DNA from: Chthonomonas sp.
GTDB taxonomy: Bacteria > Armatimonadota > Fimbriimonadia > Fimbriimonadales > Fimbriimonadaceae
DNA length: 64,000 bases
NCBI GenBank assembly: GCA_016788115.1
Contig: JAEURR010000007.1
Span: forward strand, 88,488-152,487
Reading direction: 5' to 3'
The position numbers and the translations under genes were made by a program. Below the pieces are notes generated by a model, which saw only the letters and a program-made list of their open reading frames with translations, made no database searches and was not told the DNA's origin. This document shows, piece after piece, positions 32,357 through 42,549 of the stretch (position 1 is its first letter; each line of letters starts with the position of its first letter).

Positions 32357-35300
32357 TTAGCTGCAGCCGCTGGTCGCGCCGCAGGTGTTGCACTTCAGAC
32401 ACACGCCATTGCGGACGAGCGTGAACGCCCCGCAATCCGAGCACGGGTCGCCTTCGTAACCCTTCAGCCGGGCTTCGCGTACCTTGGCGGTGAGTTCCCC
32501 ACCGACAGTGACCGGCACAGCGGGGGCCGATTCCGGCGAGCGTTGAGCGGGGACGCCAATGCCGCCGAGCGGGTCGCCTTCCTTAGGGCCTTGGCCAAAT
32601 CCGCGGGCAGTGTGGTCTTCGGTCGAGAGTCCTGGGATCGACCCCTGCACTTCGTCGCCATCCTCTTCCTCCTCGAATTCGAGGGTGCTGGAAGGTCGGT
32701 GCATCGCATCGCTGCGAAGGTCTTCCGGCTTGACTTGCACGAGGTCGGTGCGTCCCAGATAGGTCAGCGCGAGCTCGCGGAAGATGTAGTCGATGACCGA
32801 TGTGGACATCTTGATGTTGTCGTGACCGTTGACGATGCCGTTTGGTTCGAACCGCGTGAAGACGAATGCTTCCACGAATTCCTCCAGCGGCACCCCGTAC
32901 TGCAGACCCAGTGAGACAGCAATGGCGAAGCAGTTCATGAGCGAGCGGAACGCCGCCCCTTCGCGGTGCATGTCGATGAAGATCTCGCCGAGCGCTCCGT
33001 CCTCGTATTCGCCGGTGCGTAGATACACCTTGTGGCCCGCGACGCGTGCCTTCTGGGTGTAGCCCTTGCGCCGACCTGGCATCAAGCGCCGCTTAGCGAT
33101 GTACCGGTAGACCAGTTTCTGAGCGATCTGCTCAACGGTCGCTTCGGAAGGCGCATCGCCGAGCGAAGCTTCAAGGATTGCCGCAGCCGCATCGTCCACC
33201 GCCGCGTTGAGCGGCTGGGACAACTTGGAGCCATCGCGATAGAGCGCGTTGGCCTTAAGTCCGAGCTGCCAGGAGAGCAAGTAGGCGTTGCTGACGTCTT
33301 CGATGTGGGCGTGGGAAGGTAGGTTGATCGTCTTGCTGATCGCGCCCGAAAGGAACGGCTGAGCCGCCGCCATCATGCGGATGTGCCCTTCGGCGAGGAT
33401 GTATCGCTTGCCAGTCTTGCCGCACTTGTTGGCGCAGTCGAAGATTGCGTAGTGCTCAAGTTTCAGGTGCGGCGCACCCTCGATGGTCATCGTGCCGCAA
33501 ACGTAGTCGTTGGCTTCGGCAATCTGAGCCTTGGTGAACCCCATCGCCTCCAGCATGCTGAAGTTCCAGTCATTGAGCTGCTCCTCGGTGAAGCCAAGGT
33601 ACTCGCGGCAGAACTCTTCGCCCAGCACGAACTTGTTGAAAACGAACGGCAGTTCGAAGGCGTTCTCAATGCTCGACTCAATCTTTGCGATGATCTCGCT
33701 GGTGAAACCACGAGCGCGTAGCTCTTCGGGGTTGATATGAGGACAGCCGACGAGCGACTTGGAGCCCAAGCAGTAGCCGATGATGTCCTCGATCTGCTCT
33801 TGGCGATAACCCAGATGCTCGAGCGCTGGCGGCACCGATTGGTTGACGATCTTAAAGTAACCGCCACCGGATAGCTTTTTGAACTTGACCAAGGCAAAGT
33901 CGGGCTCGATGCCTGTTGTGTCGCAGTCCATGATCAGGCCGATCGTGCCGGTCGGGGCGAGAACGGTCACTTGAGCATTGCGATAGCCGTGGGCCTCGCC
34001 GAGCTTCTCGGCGCGATCCCATGCCTCTCGGGCGGCTTTGAGCAGACCGGTCGGGCACTCGTCCGAGTCGATCCCGACGGGGGCGACGTGGAGCGATTCG
34101 TACTGATCATTCCCGGCGTTGTACGCTGCACGACGATGGTTGCGCACAACCCGCAGCATGCTGTCCGAGTTGCGTGCGTAACCCGGGAATGGGCCAAGTT
34201 CACGTGCCATCTCCGCGCTCGTGGCGTAACTTTCGCCGCCGAGCACTGCGGTGAGAGCTCCCGCGATCGCGAAGCCCTGCGGGCTGTCGTATGGGATCGC
34301 CATCTGCATGAGCAGCGCACCCAGGTTTGCGTAACCCAGGCCGAGCGTCCGGAACTCATAGCTGAGCTTGGCGATTTCGTGGCTTGGGAACTGCGCCATG
34401 AGCACGCTGATCTCGAGCACCATGGTCCAGATGCGAATCGCGTGGCGATAGCCATCGATATCGAACTCATTCGTGGCGGGTTCGTAGAACTTGATCAGGT
34501 TGATGGACGCGAGGTTGCACGCCGTGTCATCGAGGAACATGTACTCGCTGCACGGGTTGCTGGCGTTGATCCGCCCATCGGCCGGGCACGTGTGCCAGTC
34601 GTTGATCGTTGTGTCGTACTGAAGGCCCGGATCGGCGCTCGCCCACGCGGCTTCGCAGATCTGCTCCCACAGGTCGCGAGCAGGCAACGTCTTGATCACT
34701 CGACCGTCGATGCGTGCCGTCAGATTGAAGTCTGCACCCTTGTTGACCGCAGTCAGGAAGTCGTGCGAGACCCGGACCGAGTTGTTCGAGTTCTGACCCG
34801 AAACGGTGACGTATGCCTCGCTCTCGTAGCCCGTGTCGAAGACGGGGAAATCGACCGACGTCACACCGTTCTCAGCAAGTTGGATGGCCCGCTGTATGTA
34901 GTTCGGGCTGATTGCCGCGGACTTGGCTTCCGCAACGGCGGTGTACAGTGCCTGGTTCTTGCGCGGGTTGAACTTGTCTGCCTCGGTCTCGGGCGAGGCC
35001 ATGCCGGTGTGGCATGCGCGGATGATGGCGTTCAGATGCCGCTGATTCAGGGCCGTACCTGTCACCAGGGCTGCGACCTTCTGCTCTTCCTTGACCTTCC
35101 AATTGATGAAGTCTTCGATGTCTGGATGGTCGACGTCTAAGCAGACCATCTTGGCGGCGCGGCGTGTGGTGCCGCCGGACTTGATCGCTCCCGCCGAGCG
35201 ATCGCCGACACGCAGGAAGCTCATCAGGCCGCTCGACTTGCCGCCGCCGGAGAGCTTCTCGTTCTCGGCGCGGATGCGCGAGAAGTTCGTCCCGACGCCC

Positions 35301-35935
35301 GAGCCGTACTTGAAGATGCGAGCTTCGCGGGTCCATAGATCCATGATGCCGCCTTCGTTGACGAGATCGTCCTTCACCGAGAGGATGAAGCATGCGTGGG
35401 GCTGTGGTCGTTCGTAGGCATTGACCGAGCGCTGCAATTCGCCACTCTTCGGATCAACGTAATAGTGTCCCTGTGCCGTGCCGGTGATTCCGTACGCGTA
35501 GTGCAGGCCGGTGTTGAACCACTGCGGGGAGTTCGGCGCAGCCATCTGGCGAGCCATCATATGGCAGAGCTCGTCGTAGAACGATTGCGCATCTTCGGCG
35601 GAGTCGAAGTAGCCGTGCGACTCACCCCATGTGCGCCAGCAACCTGCCAGTCGGTGGAAGACTTGCCGTGCGTCCGTCTCGTGATCGGAATTCGGGTCAC
35701 CAAATTCGCTCAGGTGCTGTTCGGCATTCCAGGCGTCGGACAGTCCCGCCTTGCGGAAGTACTTCTGCGCGAGGATATCGGTGGCAACCTGACTCCACTG
35801 TGTCGGTACCATCACGTTCTCCATCGAGAAGACCGTGCTGCCATCGGGGTTCCGAATCTCGCTCTTGCGAGGCTCGAATTCGATGCCGGTGTAGGGACCT
35901 AATCCCGTCTGTGTAAAGTAGCGGCTGACCTTCAT
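32357..35935 (-). CDS. nrdJ: Class II (adenosylcobalamin-dependent) ribonucleoside-diphosphate reductase
   Basis: A 1192-residue enzyme reducing ribonucleotides to deoxyribonucleotides with a cobalamin-derived radical. The active-site signature [21 protein letters not shown] starts at about residue 460, and [11 protein letters not shown] follows. The C-terminus carries a zinc-ribbon-like CSDCG...CLKCNTCG segment, typical of large B12-dependent RNRs. A GAGG lies about 10 bases before the ATG. nrdR is encoded just upstream on the same strand, and NrdR-box-like sites precede nrdR, so dATP/ATP-sensing repression is likely. No class I RNR is visible, so DNA precursor synthesis may depend on vitamin B12. 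Confidence 0.96.
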   Translation of the reverse strand: MKVSRYFTQTGLGPYTGIEFEPRKSEIRNPDGSTVFSMENVMVPTQWSQVATDILAQKYFRKAGLSDAWNAEQHLSEFGDPNSDHETDARQVFHRLAGCWRTWGESHGYFDSAEDAQSFYDELCHMMARQMAAPNSPQWFNTGLHYAYGITGTAQGHYYVDPKSGELQRSVNAYERPQPHACFILSVKDDLVNEGGIMDLWTREARIFKYGSGVGTNFSRIRAENEKLSGGGKSSGLMSFLRVGDRSAGAIKSGGTTRRAAKMVCLDVDHPDIEDFINWKVKEEQKVAALVTGTALNQRHLNAIIRACHTGMASPETEADKFNPRKNQALYTAVAEAKSAAISPNYIQRAIQLAENGVTSVDFPVFDTGYESEAYVTVSGQNSNNSVRVSHDFLTAVNKGADFNLTARIDGRVIKTLPARDLWEQICEAAWASADPGLQYDTTINDWHTCPADGRINASNPCSEYMFLDDTACNLASINLIKFYEPATNEFDIDGYRHAIRIWTMVLEISVLMAQFPSHEIAKLSYEFRTLGLGYANLGALLMQMAIPYDSPQGFAIAGALTAVLGGESYATSAEMARELGPFPGYARNSDSMLRVVRNHRRAAYNAGNDQYESLHVAPVGIDSDECPTGLLKAAREAWDRAEKLGEAHGYRNAQVTVLAPTGTIGLIMDCDTTGIEPDFALVKFKKLSGGGYFKIVNQSVPPALEHLGYRQEQIEDIIGYCLGSKSLVGCPHINPEELRARGFTSEIIAKIESSIENAFELPFVFNKFVLGEEFCREYLGFTEEQLNDWNFSMLEAMGFTKAQIAEANDYVCGTMTIEGAPHLKLEHYAIFDCANKCGKTGKRYILAEGHIRMMAAAQPFLSGAISKTINLPSHAHIEDVSNAYLLSWQLGLKANALYRDGSKLSQPLNAAVDDAAAAILEASLGDAPSEATVEQIAQKLVYRYIAKRRLMPGRRKGYTQKARVAGHKVYLRTGEYEDGALGEIFIDMHREGAAFRSLMNCFAIAVSLGLQYGVPLEEFVEAFVFTRFEPNGIVNGHDNIKMSTSVIDYIFRELALTYLGRTDLVQVKPEDLRSDAMHRPSSTLEFEEEEDGDEVQGSIPGLSTEDHTARGFGQGPKEGDPLGGIGVPAQRSPESAPAVPVTVGGELTAKVREARLKGYEGDPCSDCGAFTLVRNGVCLKCNTCGATSGCS

Positions 35936-35981
35936 TGCGTGGACCTCACTCCGTTGATTGCGTGCATCATCCTGACATGAC

Positions 35982-35998
35982 TAGTAGACATATTACTA
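35982..35998. promoter_or_regulatory. Inverted repeat overlapping a -10 element before nrdJ
   Basis: TAGTA and TACTA form 5-bp arms around 7 bases. On the minus strand the repeat contains TAATAT, with TTCAAA 16 bases upstream as a possible -35. It lies in the 102-base gap between nrdR and nrdJ and could give nrdJ its own regulated promoter. It does not match the NrdR consensus. Confidence 0.35.
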
Positions 35999-36037
35999 CG
36001 TTTTCCCTCGTTTGAATTCTCTTTTCTCTACCGACCT

Positions 36038-36520
36038 CTACTGTTTCTGGGTCGATTGAAGTCGCTTCTGATCGCGACGCAAGGCATCCACCACGGCATT
36101 AAATTGGCCCGCATCGGCAAATTCGCGGTAAACACTCGCGAAGCGCACATACGCGACACCATCCATATTCAGGAGCGCACTTTCCACCCGCTCTCCGATT
36201 TCTGTCGAATCGATTTCGGGCTCGCAAAGATCGAACAGTTCGCGCTCAATGCGCTCCGCTGCATCTCGAAGATCGTCGTGCCTCACGGGGCGCTTCCGAC
36301 ATGCGGTGACCATCCCCATGAGGACCTTGTCACGGCTGAACTCTTCACGTTCGCCGGAGCGCTTCACGACAAACAGTCGCGGCTTTTCCGGCTGCTCAAA
36401 CGTCGTGAATCTTCGGCTGCATTGCAGACACTCACGTCTGCGGCGTATTGCCTCCTCCTCCCGGGAGGGGCGCGAATCGAGCACCTTTTGCTCTTGATAA
36501 CCGCAGTACGGACACTTCAT
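36038..36520 (-). CDS. nrdR: Transcriptional repressor NrdR
   Basis: A 160-residue regulator with an N-terminal zinc ribbon (CPYC at 3-6, CLQC around residues 31-34) and an ATP-cone domain (from about residue 46, RLFVVKRSGEREEFSRDK). NrdR represses ribonucleotide reductase genes when dATP is bound. It is placed directly upstream of nrdJ, and its own promoter region contains NrdR-like boxes, pointing to autoregulation of the pair. Confidence 0.97.
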   Translation of the reverse strand: MKCPYCGYQEQKVLDSRPSREEEAIRRRRECLQCSRRFTTFEQPEKPRLFVVKRSGEREEFSRDKVLMGMVTACRKRPVRHDDLRDAAERIERELFDLCEPEIDSTEIGERVESALLNMDGVAYVRFASVYREFADAGQFNAVVDALRRDQKRLQSTQKQ

Positions 36521-36535
36521 CGATTTCTCTGGAAA

Positions 36536-36551
36536 CCACTATATCTTGTGG
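36536..36551. promoter_or_regulatory. NrdR box 1
   Basis: CCACTATATCTTGTGG matches 13 of 16 positions of the published NrdR consensus acaCwAtATaTwGwgt. On the minus strand it overlaps TATAGT, a likely -10 element of nrdR (17 bases before the ATG), so NrdR binding would block the promoter. Confidence 0.7.
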
Positions 36552-36565
36552 CTGATCCATGATGC

Positions 36566-36580
36566 ACCACAACAGGTGGT
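36566..36580. promoter_or_regulatory. NrdR box 2 (degenerate)
   Basis: ACCACAACAGGTGGT is a 5-bp inverted repeat whose centre is about 30 bases from that of box 1, close to the roughly three-helical-turn spacing usual for paired NrdR boxes. It lacks the AT-rich core. Confidence 0.4.
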
Positions 36581-36756
36581 ATCGTCAACCCCTTTCTGCC
36601 CCCCATTTTTCCCACGGCTTTTTCGCCATTTTCCACCGCGTTATTCACAGCTGTTCCCCGAGATCATCAGGACAGTCAAAAGATCAATGACAAAAAAGTG
36701 TTGGTTCGGCGGGAGATTGCGGAACAACTGTACTGGCACTTAGCGGGGGAGCTAGA

Positions 36757-38625
36757 GTGCTCAGTGACGACATGATTGGGGATCACAAGCGGGGTGCATG
36801 CGGCACGGTGAAGCAAAGTCTTTCACCGTTCTGGCTTGCTATTGCCCTCAATGCCGTGCTCTTCGTCTCTTGCTTCTGGTCGCCGTTTGAGCTGACGACT
36901 ACAGAAACCGTTTCGACGGTGATCGATATTCTCATCGGCCTCGCGGTCATCGGCGGTTTTCTGAAAGCAGCGCTGCGCAACCGCTACGCCATCCCGGCAC
37001 CGGCCCGGTGGCTGCTGGTCGCGGTGGGATTATTCGCGCTCGGCAACATCTACTTCCTGGCCTACCAGCTGAAGTACGGCAGGGAGCCCGTGATCAGCTT
37101 TGCTGACATGGCATTCCTTACCTACTACATCGCAGTAGCCTGGGCGGTCTGCACTTTGCCACAGGTGCGCACAGGCGGTACCCAGCGGATCAAGCTTCTG
37201 CTGGACTCGATGCTTTGCATCCTGTCGCTGGCGATGTTCTCCTGGTTCTTCAGCATCCAGCCCATTCTTGGGATCGCGACGGGTTCCTGGCTTGAACAAA
37301 CAGTTTTGGTCGCCTACCCCATCGGCGACCTAGTTCTCGTCTCGTCGCTGATCTTGCTGAGCATCCAGACGGCTTCCGGCATGGTACGCGCAGTACGATG
37401 GCCGCTGGTGGTGGGCGGGATCGGATTCTTCGTCGCTGACTACTGGTTTGCGCAAGAGAGCCTTGCGCCCGGATACAACCGCCCGCTCGTCGCCAACATG
37501 GGGTGGACATTGGCGTATGTTGCCTACGGCATTGCTGCTTACCGTGCGGTGCTGTTCGAAAACCGCGCCGAGGTAACTTCCAAGGCGTCGAAGCGACTCG
37601 AAGTGTCTCCGATGCACTTTTGGTATGCCTTTGTCCCCGCCGCCGTCGGTTGGGGCGTCTACACGTTCATGGCACGCTATGGCACTGCTGAGGGGCGTAG
37701 TGCTCTCGGCATCACGGTGTGCCTCCTCGTGCTCGGAATCGTTCGCTTGATCATTGCCGTGCGAGAAGTGAAGGAGCTCAATCGCGGGTTGCACAGCGCA
37801 TTGACTCAGCTTTCGCAGAACGAAGACCGGATGCGCGTGGTCAACGAAGAACTCGAAGGACGCAATACCGAACTCGAAATGATGCAGAGCAGCTTGGAGG
37901 CTTCGGTGGTGGAGCTTGAGATCCAGCGCAATCAAGCGCAGTCCAACGAACAGCGCGCGCGCGACGCGAACGAGGAGTTGCGCGGAATGCAGCTGGAGAT
38001 GGTGGAGCAACTGCGGCGATTGGAGATCGCGAACGAGGCGCTTGAGAACATGCGCGAGCAGATCGAGAGCACCAACGAGGCGCTCGCCGCAGCAAACCAA
38101 ATGCTGCTGGAGACCTCGCAGCGCGATGGACTCACGGGGCTTCCCAATCACCGGCGGCTGTACGAGCAGTTGGAGGATGACCTGGATGAGAGCCATTCCA
38201 CCGGGAGGCCCCTGTCATTCCTGCTTCTTGACGTGGATCACTTCAAGTCGTACAACGACATCTTCGGGCACTTGGCGGGAGACGAGGCCCTGCGCATGGT
38301 GGCATCGGTACTGCGGGACAACGTTCGCGCGACCGACGTGGTTGCACGCTATGGTGGCGAGGAGTTTGCCGTCATTCTCCGCAATTCGACCCTCGACGGT
38401 GCGATCGAAGCTGCCGAGCGACTGCGCAGTGTGATTGAGGAGACCAAGTTCCCGCACCGTAAGGTCACCATGAGCATCGGCGTCGTCGAGGCGTCCCAGG
38501 ACATCATGCATGCCTCGACGCTGATTGACCTGGCAGACCAGGCCCTCTACGCCGCGAAGCACTCGGGCCGCAACCGCGTGCACGTCTTTGGTGCTCCGCT
38601 CGACGCAGACGAGCGAGCTGCCTAG
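36757..38625 (+). CDS. Diguanylate cyclase with multi-span membrane sensor
   Basis: A 622-residue protein. About nine transmembrane helices (residues 25-330) are followed by a long coiled coil (about 340-450) and a C-terminal GGDEF domain making cyclic di-GMP. The catalytic motif is GGEEF at 533-537. RATD at 524-527, five residues before it, is an intact inhibitory I-site, so product inhibition is expected. The GTG at 36757 has GGGGGAG upstream; an ATG at 36772 is possible. The PilZ protein at 46579 is a possible cyclic di-GMP receptor. The stop overlaps that of aspS by four bases. Confidence 0.92.
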   Translation: MLSDDMIGDHKRGACGTVKQSLSPFWLAIALNAVLFVSCFWSPFELTTTETVSTVIDILIGLAVIGGFLKAALRNRYAIPAPARWLLVAVGLFALGNIYFLAYQLKYGREPVISFADMAFLTYYIAVAWAVCTLPQVRTGGTQRIKLLLDSMLCILSLAMFSWFFSIQPILGIATGSWLEQTVLVAYPIGDLVLVSSLILLSIQTASGMVRAVRWPLVVGGIGFFVADYWFAQESLAPGYNRPLVANMGWTLAYVAYGIAAYRAVLFENRAEVTSKASKRLEVSPMHFWYAFVPAAVGWGVYTFMARYGTAEGRSALGITVCLLVLGIVRLIIAVREVKELNRGLHSALTQLSQNEDRMRVVNEELEGRNTELEMMQSSLEASVVELEIQRNQAQSNEQRARDANEELRGMQLEMVEQLRRLEIANEALENMREQIESTNEALAAANQMLLETSQRDGLTGLPNHRRLYEQLEDDLDESHSTGRPLSFLLLDVDHFKSYNDIFGHLAGDEALRMVASVLRDNVRATDVVARYGGEEFAVILRNSTLDGAIEAAERLRSVIEETKFPHRKVTMSIGVVEASQDIMHASTLIDLADQALYAAKHSGRNRVHVFGAPLDADERAA

Positions 38626-40436
38626 CTCAGGCGCAGACCAAGCTCAGCCCACTGCTGCGGGTCGATGGTGCTGGGTGCATCCATGAATGGATCGTAACCG
38701 CCTCCCACCTTCGGGAACGCGATGACCTCGCGGATGTTCTCCTCATCGAGCAGGAACATGATCATGCGATCAATTCCCGGCGCGATACCGCCGTGCGGGG
38801 GCGCACCGTACTGGAACGCCTCAAGGATGTGCCCAAATCGCTCTTGCTGTCGCTCTGCATCAATCCCAAGGAGTTCGAAAATGCGCGCTTGGACATCGGG
38901 GCGGTGGATTCGGATCGAGCCGCTGGCCCACTCCGTTCCGTTGCACACGACGTCGTAGCAGTCGGCACGGATGCGACCGGGATCGGAGTCCAAGTACTGC
39001 ATGTCTTCGGGCTTGGGTGAGGTGAATGGATGGTGCGTACTGTCCCAGCGGTTGGCGTCGGGATTCCACTCCACAAGCGGAAAATCGAGTACGAAGCTGA
39101 ATACCAACTTGCGCTTATCGCGCAGACCCGCACGCTCGGCAATCTCGACTCGCAGGCGGTACAGGACGTTGTTTCCCGCCGAGTATTCGTCGGCAATGAA
39201 GCAGAGCAAATCGCCGGGCTCGGCGGCGGCGGCATCCAGGATCGCGTCCTGCTCTTCCCCGCTCAGGAACTTGGCGCAACCGCCTCGGACGAAGCGACCC
39301 TTGGGGGTCGTCAGGACGTTCTCGCCATCGTTGGCATCCCGCGCGACCGCGAAGTTCGCCATCCCCTTTGCGCCGTACTCCTTGGCGAAGTCTTCCAGTG
39401 CCGAGATCTCTTTGCGGCTGAGGACACTGCCGCCCGGGAACCGGACGCCTCGTACCTTGCCGCCCACTTCAACCGCGCCCGCGAAGACACCAAATCCCGA
39501 TGCAGCGACGATCCCGGAGACATCAAAAAGCTCCAGTCCGAACCGAACGTCCGGCTTGTCGCAGCCATATCGTTGCATGGACTCGTCATAGGTCAGGCGA
39601 ATGAATGGCTGGACCGGATCCTTCGGTAGGTCAAACTCCTGGATGATCGAGTTGATTACCTCTAGCGTCATCCCCTCAATCAGTTGGAGAACGTCTTCCT
39701 GGGTACAGAACGACATCTCAAGATCGAGCTGAGTAAATTCGGGTTGGCGGTCCGACCGCTGGGATTCGTCGCGGAAGCACTTGGCGATTTGGTAGTACCG
39801 CTCCATGCCAGCAACCATGAGAATCTGCTTATACTGCTGCGGGCTCTGAGGCAGAGCGTAGAACTTGCCTGGCTCAAGTCGATAGGGCACGAGATAGTCG
39901 CGCGCACCTTCTGGCGTTGACTTGGTGAAGATGGGCGTTTCGATCTCGGTGAAGTCACGCGCATCAAGGTAGGCACGCATCTTGCGAACAGCAGCGGCGC
40001 GCAAGACCAACTTTAGCGCCATCGATGGTCGGCGCAAGTCGAGGTAGCGATACTTCACTCGAAGCTCCTCGTTTACGTTGCGCATCTGATCTTCGTCGCT
40101 CACCGGGAACGGCAGCGGCTTGGCGGGGCCGAGTATGTCGTAAGAGTCGACGATCACTTCGACTTCTCCGGTGGTCATTTTGGGGTTCTTGGTCGCTTCG
40201 TCCCGCGAGCGCACAGTGCCACGTATCGCCAGACACGTCTCGTTGCGGAGTTCGCGTACGTCGAACTTGTCGGGGTTGAAGACGAGCTGGACGATGCCGG
40301 AGCGGTCACGCAGATCCACAAATGTAACGCCACCAAGATCGCGCACTTTGTGCGCCCAGCCGTTAAGAACGATCTCGTGACCGACATGGGTGGGTCGGAT
40401 GTCGCCGCAGGAATGGGTACGTTGCGTGAAGCTCAT
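38622..40436 (-). CDS. aspS: Aspartate-tRNA ligase
   Basis: A 604-residue class II aminoacyl-tRNA synthetase of the bacterial type: N-terminal OB-fold anticodon-binding domain, catalytic core with inserted GAD domain (about 280-420), motif 2 FRDESQRSDRQPEFTQ and motif 3 APGIDRMIMFL. GGAG lies five bases before the ATG, and TATCCT ten bases before it, so the 5' leader is only a few bases. Whether it also charges tRNA-Asn cannot be told from here. Confidence 0.96.
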   Translation of the reverse strand: MSFTQRTHSCGDIRPTHVGHEIVLNGWAHKVRDLGGVTFVDLRDRSGIVQLVFNPDKFDVRELRNETCLAIRGTVRSRDEATKNPKMTTGEVEVIVDSYDILGPAKPLPFPVSDEDQMRNVNEELRVKYRYLDLRRPSMALKLVLRAAAVRKMRAYLDARDFTEIETPIFTKSTPEGARDYLVPYRLEPGKFYALPQSPQQYKQILMVAGMERYYQIAKCFRDESQRSDRQPEFTQLDLEMSFCTQEDVLQLIEGMTLEVINSIIQEFDLPKDPVQPFIRLTYDESMQRYGCDKPDVRFGLELFDVSGIVAASGFGVFAGAVEVGGKVRGVRFPGGSVLSRKEISALEDFAKEYGAKGMANFAVARDANDGENVLTTPKGRFVRGGCAKFLSGEEQDAILDAAAAEPGDLLCFIADEYSAGNNVLYRLRVEIAERAGLRDKRKLVFSFVLDFPLVEWNPDANRWDSTHHPFTSPKPEDMQYLDSDPGRIRADCYDVVCNGTEWASGSIRIHRPDVQARIFELLGIDAERQQERFGHILEAFQYGAPPHGGIAPGIDRMIMFLLDEENIREVIAFPKVGGGYDPFMDAPSTIDPQQWAELGLRLS

Positions 40437-40493
40437 CGGGCTCCGTAGGATACCCGAATGAGCTTCAATTGAACCTAAACGGTCGGTGCAGCC

Positions 40494-42461
40494 TTAGAAC
40501 GGAAACACAAACTTGACCGCCACGCGATTGCGCCACTTGGCAGCATTTGGATCTCCCAGGATGACGAACGTCTCCATACCTGTCGAGCCTGAGTTTCGGT
40601 AGGCGACATAGAAGTTGGACTCGCCAGCCCGACGCACCCAACGACCGGAGATGGTCTGAGTTCGGCTGAGTTCGAACGCCATCGACCCGACCCATTGGGC
40701 GATCCGCACCGAATCCTCGCGACGATCGTACTGGACCGCACCGCGGAGTTTCGACGCGAGCTTGTGGACGATGTTGAACCCCTGATTCCGAGTTTTCACT
40801 CCTCCGCGTTCGCCTCTGCTCACGTAGATACCGCCCGTGCGATCAGGGTTGTTCACGTTGAGCTGCATGCTGAGCGAGACGTTCCGTTCCTCCTCGTCGC
40901 GGAAGCGGGTGAGGTCAAAGCCGGTGTTGAAGCCGATATTGGCCCAAGTGCGGATGAAGTTGCCGACACTGATCGACCGCTCGGAATTCTTGCCAGAAAA
41001 CGTGTCTTGCAGAGAGGCGAACACATTGATGTTCAGTGCCCGAATCGGGCCCGAACGGTAGTCGGAACCGTACTCGGTGAAGCTGTATACACCCCGCCGG
41101 TCTGTAATCCCGGGCAGTCCGAGCGTCGGACGGAAGTTCTGGGGCACCGCCACGTAGCGAAACTCGCTGTAGACCTTCCCGTCGCCGTAGGACAATTGGC
41201 CCGATCCTGCTTGGGCCTTGGCCTTGGGATTGTCCACCATCGCGAGATCGAAACTCGTTCCCCAAAACCCCTTCTCGATGTTCGCGGAGGTTCCGATCGT
41301 GCGGCTCGCGGTGCCATTCTCGTCGCGCTGGGTGGCATAGACGTTCGCGTTACTTCGGGCGTCGATCTCGTAGCGGACATTCGCGACCGAATCGATGCGG
41401 TCGCTGTCGCGTGCTACAAGCGCACCAGCTTGGATTCGTTTCGATAGGCTGCCGAACCACTTGGCACCCTGATCGAACTGCTGTATCCTGCGCGAGTAGA
41501 AGGCTCGCCCGATACTGAAATCACCCGTCGTCCGGAAGAAGTCCGCGCCCTCATTGAAGAATGGACGGGACTCACCAAGAAACTCTTCGGAACGCGTGAA
41601 CCCGATGGTACTCACCTGTGACTCGATGTTCTTAAAGTCAGGATTGATACTGAGGAGCGCGGTGCGATCTCCATCCATCTTTGCGCGAACGTCCAGCCCG
41701 GACCGCATAGTCCAGTTGTCTTTCTCGTGAGAGTCAAACTCAGGGGAGGCATAGGCAAGTCCTTCGATTACCTTACGAGTTTGCTTCGGAATACGAACAT
41801 CAACCCAGCGACCGGTGTACTCTTCCAGTTCGCGCAGCGTGATGTCGGCCCATCGGCTGAGTACATCGGGGCGCGCCTGGTATCGCGAGAAGTTGATCAT
41901 CGGCGTAATCTGGGATTGGGCAGGCAGGTCCAAAACCTTCCAAGGAATGCGCATTTCTGCCGACCAACCTGTTGCGGTGCGCTTGGCCGCACCTTTCCAC
42001 AGTCCGCGCCACTCCTGTTTGGCGGCGCGACCGCCCGCGATCGTCTCGGCCGTGACCCCTGCCGGATTGATCCGGAACGTGGAGAGCCACATGCCACGCC
42101 CGCGAGCGTACGGGTCAATGGAGAACGAGACGACGTCCTCGTTGCGGATACCCGCCCCCTGCTGGAAAGTCCTCACCGTGAGATTCTCCGGCTGTGAGTC
42201 GGTGATTCGGAAAGCCACGTAGATCGCTTGGTCGTCGCTCGCAACGGAGACCACCGTCTGGTCTGCTGCGGGTTGCGAAGTTACGGGGTCGATGAAGCCG
42301 GTCCCTTGCGGTACCCCGGCCCATTCGGCATCGGTGACGTCACCATCAATGGTCGGTGGGGTCTGGATTTGAAACCATGCCATTGTGGGGGGCGTGGGTT
42401 GCGCGAGAGCGCACGACGAGAAGCAAACAAGCGGAGCCAATAGTCCGCGGCGAAAATGCAT
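40494..42461 (-). CDS. Outer-membrane barrel protein with CBM9-like domain (DUF5916-like)
   Basis: A 655-residue protein with a signal peptide (about 1-20), an N-terminal CBM9-like beta-sandwich (TPPTIDGDVTDAEW, then IYVAFRITDSQPENL) and a long C-terminal region of alternating strands ending VKFVFPF. A terminal Phe is the usual outer-membrane beta-barrel signal, supporting a diderm envelope. The architecture fits DUF5916 proteins, which have no assigned function. TATCCT five bases before the ATG suggests a leaderless mRNA. Confidence 0.8.
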   Translation of the reverse strand: MHFRRGLLAPLVCFSSCALAQPTPPTMAWFQIQTPPTIDGDVTDAEWAGVPQGTGFIDPVTSQPAADQTVVSVASDDQAIYVAFRITDSQPENLTVRTFQQGAGIRNEDVVSFSIDPYARGRGMWLSTFRINPAGVTAETIAGGRAAKQEWRGLWKGAAKRTATGWSAEMRIPWKVLDLPAQSQITPMINFSRYQARPDVLSRWADITLRELEEYTGRWVDVRIPKQTRKVIEGLAYASPEFDSHEKDNWTMRSGLDVRAKMDGDRTALLSINPDFKNIESQVSTIGFTRSEEFLGESRPFFNEGADFFRTTGDFSIGRAFYSRRIQQFDQGAKWFGSLSKRIQAGALVARDSDRIDSVANVRYEIDARSNANVYATQRDENGTASRTIGTSANIEKGFWGTSFDLAMVDNPKAKAQAGSGQLSYGDGKVYSEFRYVAVPQNFRPTLGLPGITDRRGVYSFTEYGSDYRSGPIRALNINVFASLQDTFSGKNSERSISVGNFIRTWANIGFNTGFDLTRFRDEEERNVSLSMQLNVNNPDRTGGIYVSRGERGGVKTRNQGFNIVHKLASKLRGAVQYDRREDSVRIAQWVGSMAFELSRTQTISGRWVRRAGESNFYVAYRNSGSTGMETFVILGDPNAAKWRNRVAVKFVFPF

Positions 42462-42536
42462 GCCCCAGGATACGCAAATTGGCTCGCCGTTCGTTGCCGA
42501 ATCTTATCCGATTTTCAGGCATCGAACACCACCGAG

Positions 42537-42542
42537 TAACAT
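42537..42542 (+). promoter_or_regulatory. -10 element giving a leaderless MFS transporter mRNA
   Basis: TAACAT ends 7 bases before the ATG at 42550. No purine-rich ribosome binding site is present and only a weak -35 (TTCAGG) lies 17 bases upstream. Confidence 0.45.
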
Positions 42543-42549
42543 CGCACCC

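Noticed and set aside
33971..35140. Long plus-strand frame opposite nrdJ (389 codons)
   Set aside because: It mirrors the codon pattern of nrdJ, lacks any recognisable motif and has no promoter or ribosome binding site.
36601..36655. Cluster of DnaA-box-like sites (TTATTCACA and two weaker TTTCCAC-type repeats)
   Set aside because: Only one has a single mismatch to TTATCCACA, the spacing is irregular and no replication gene is nearby; too weak to call an origin or DnaA regulation.
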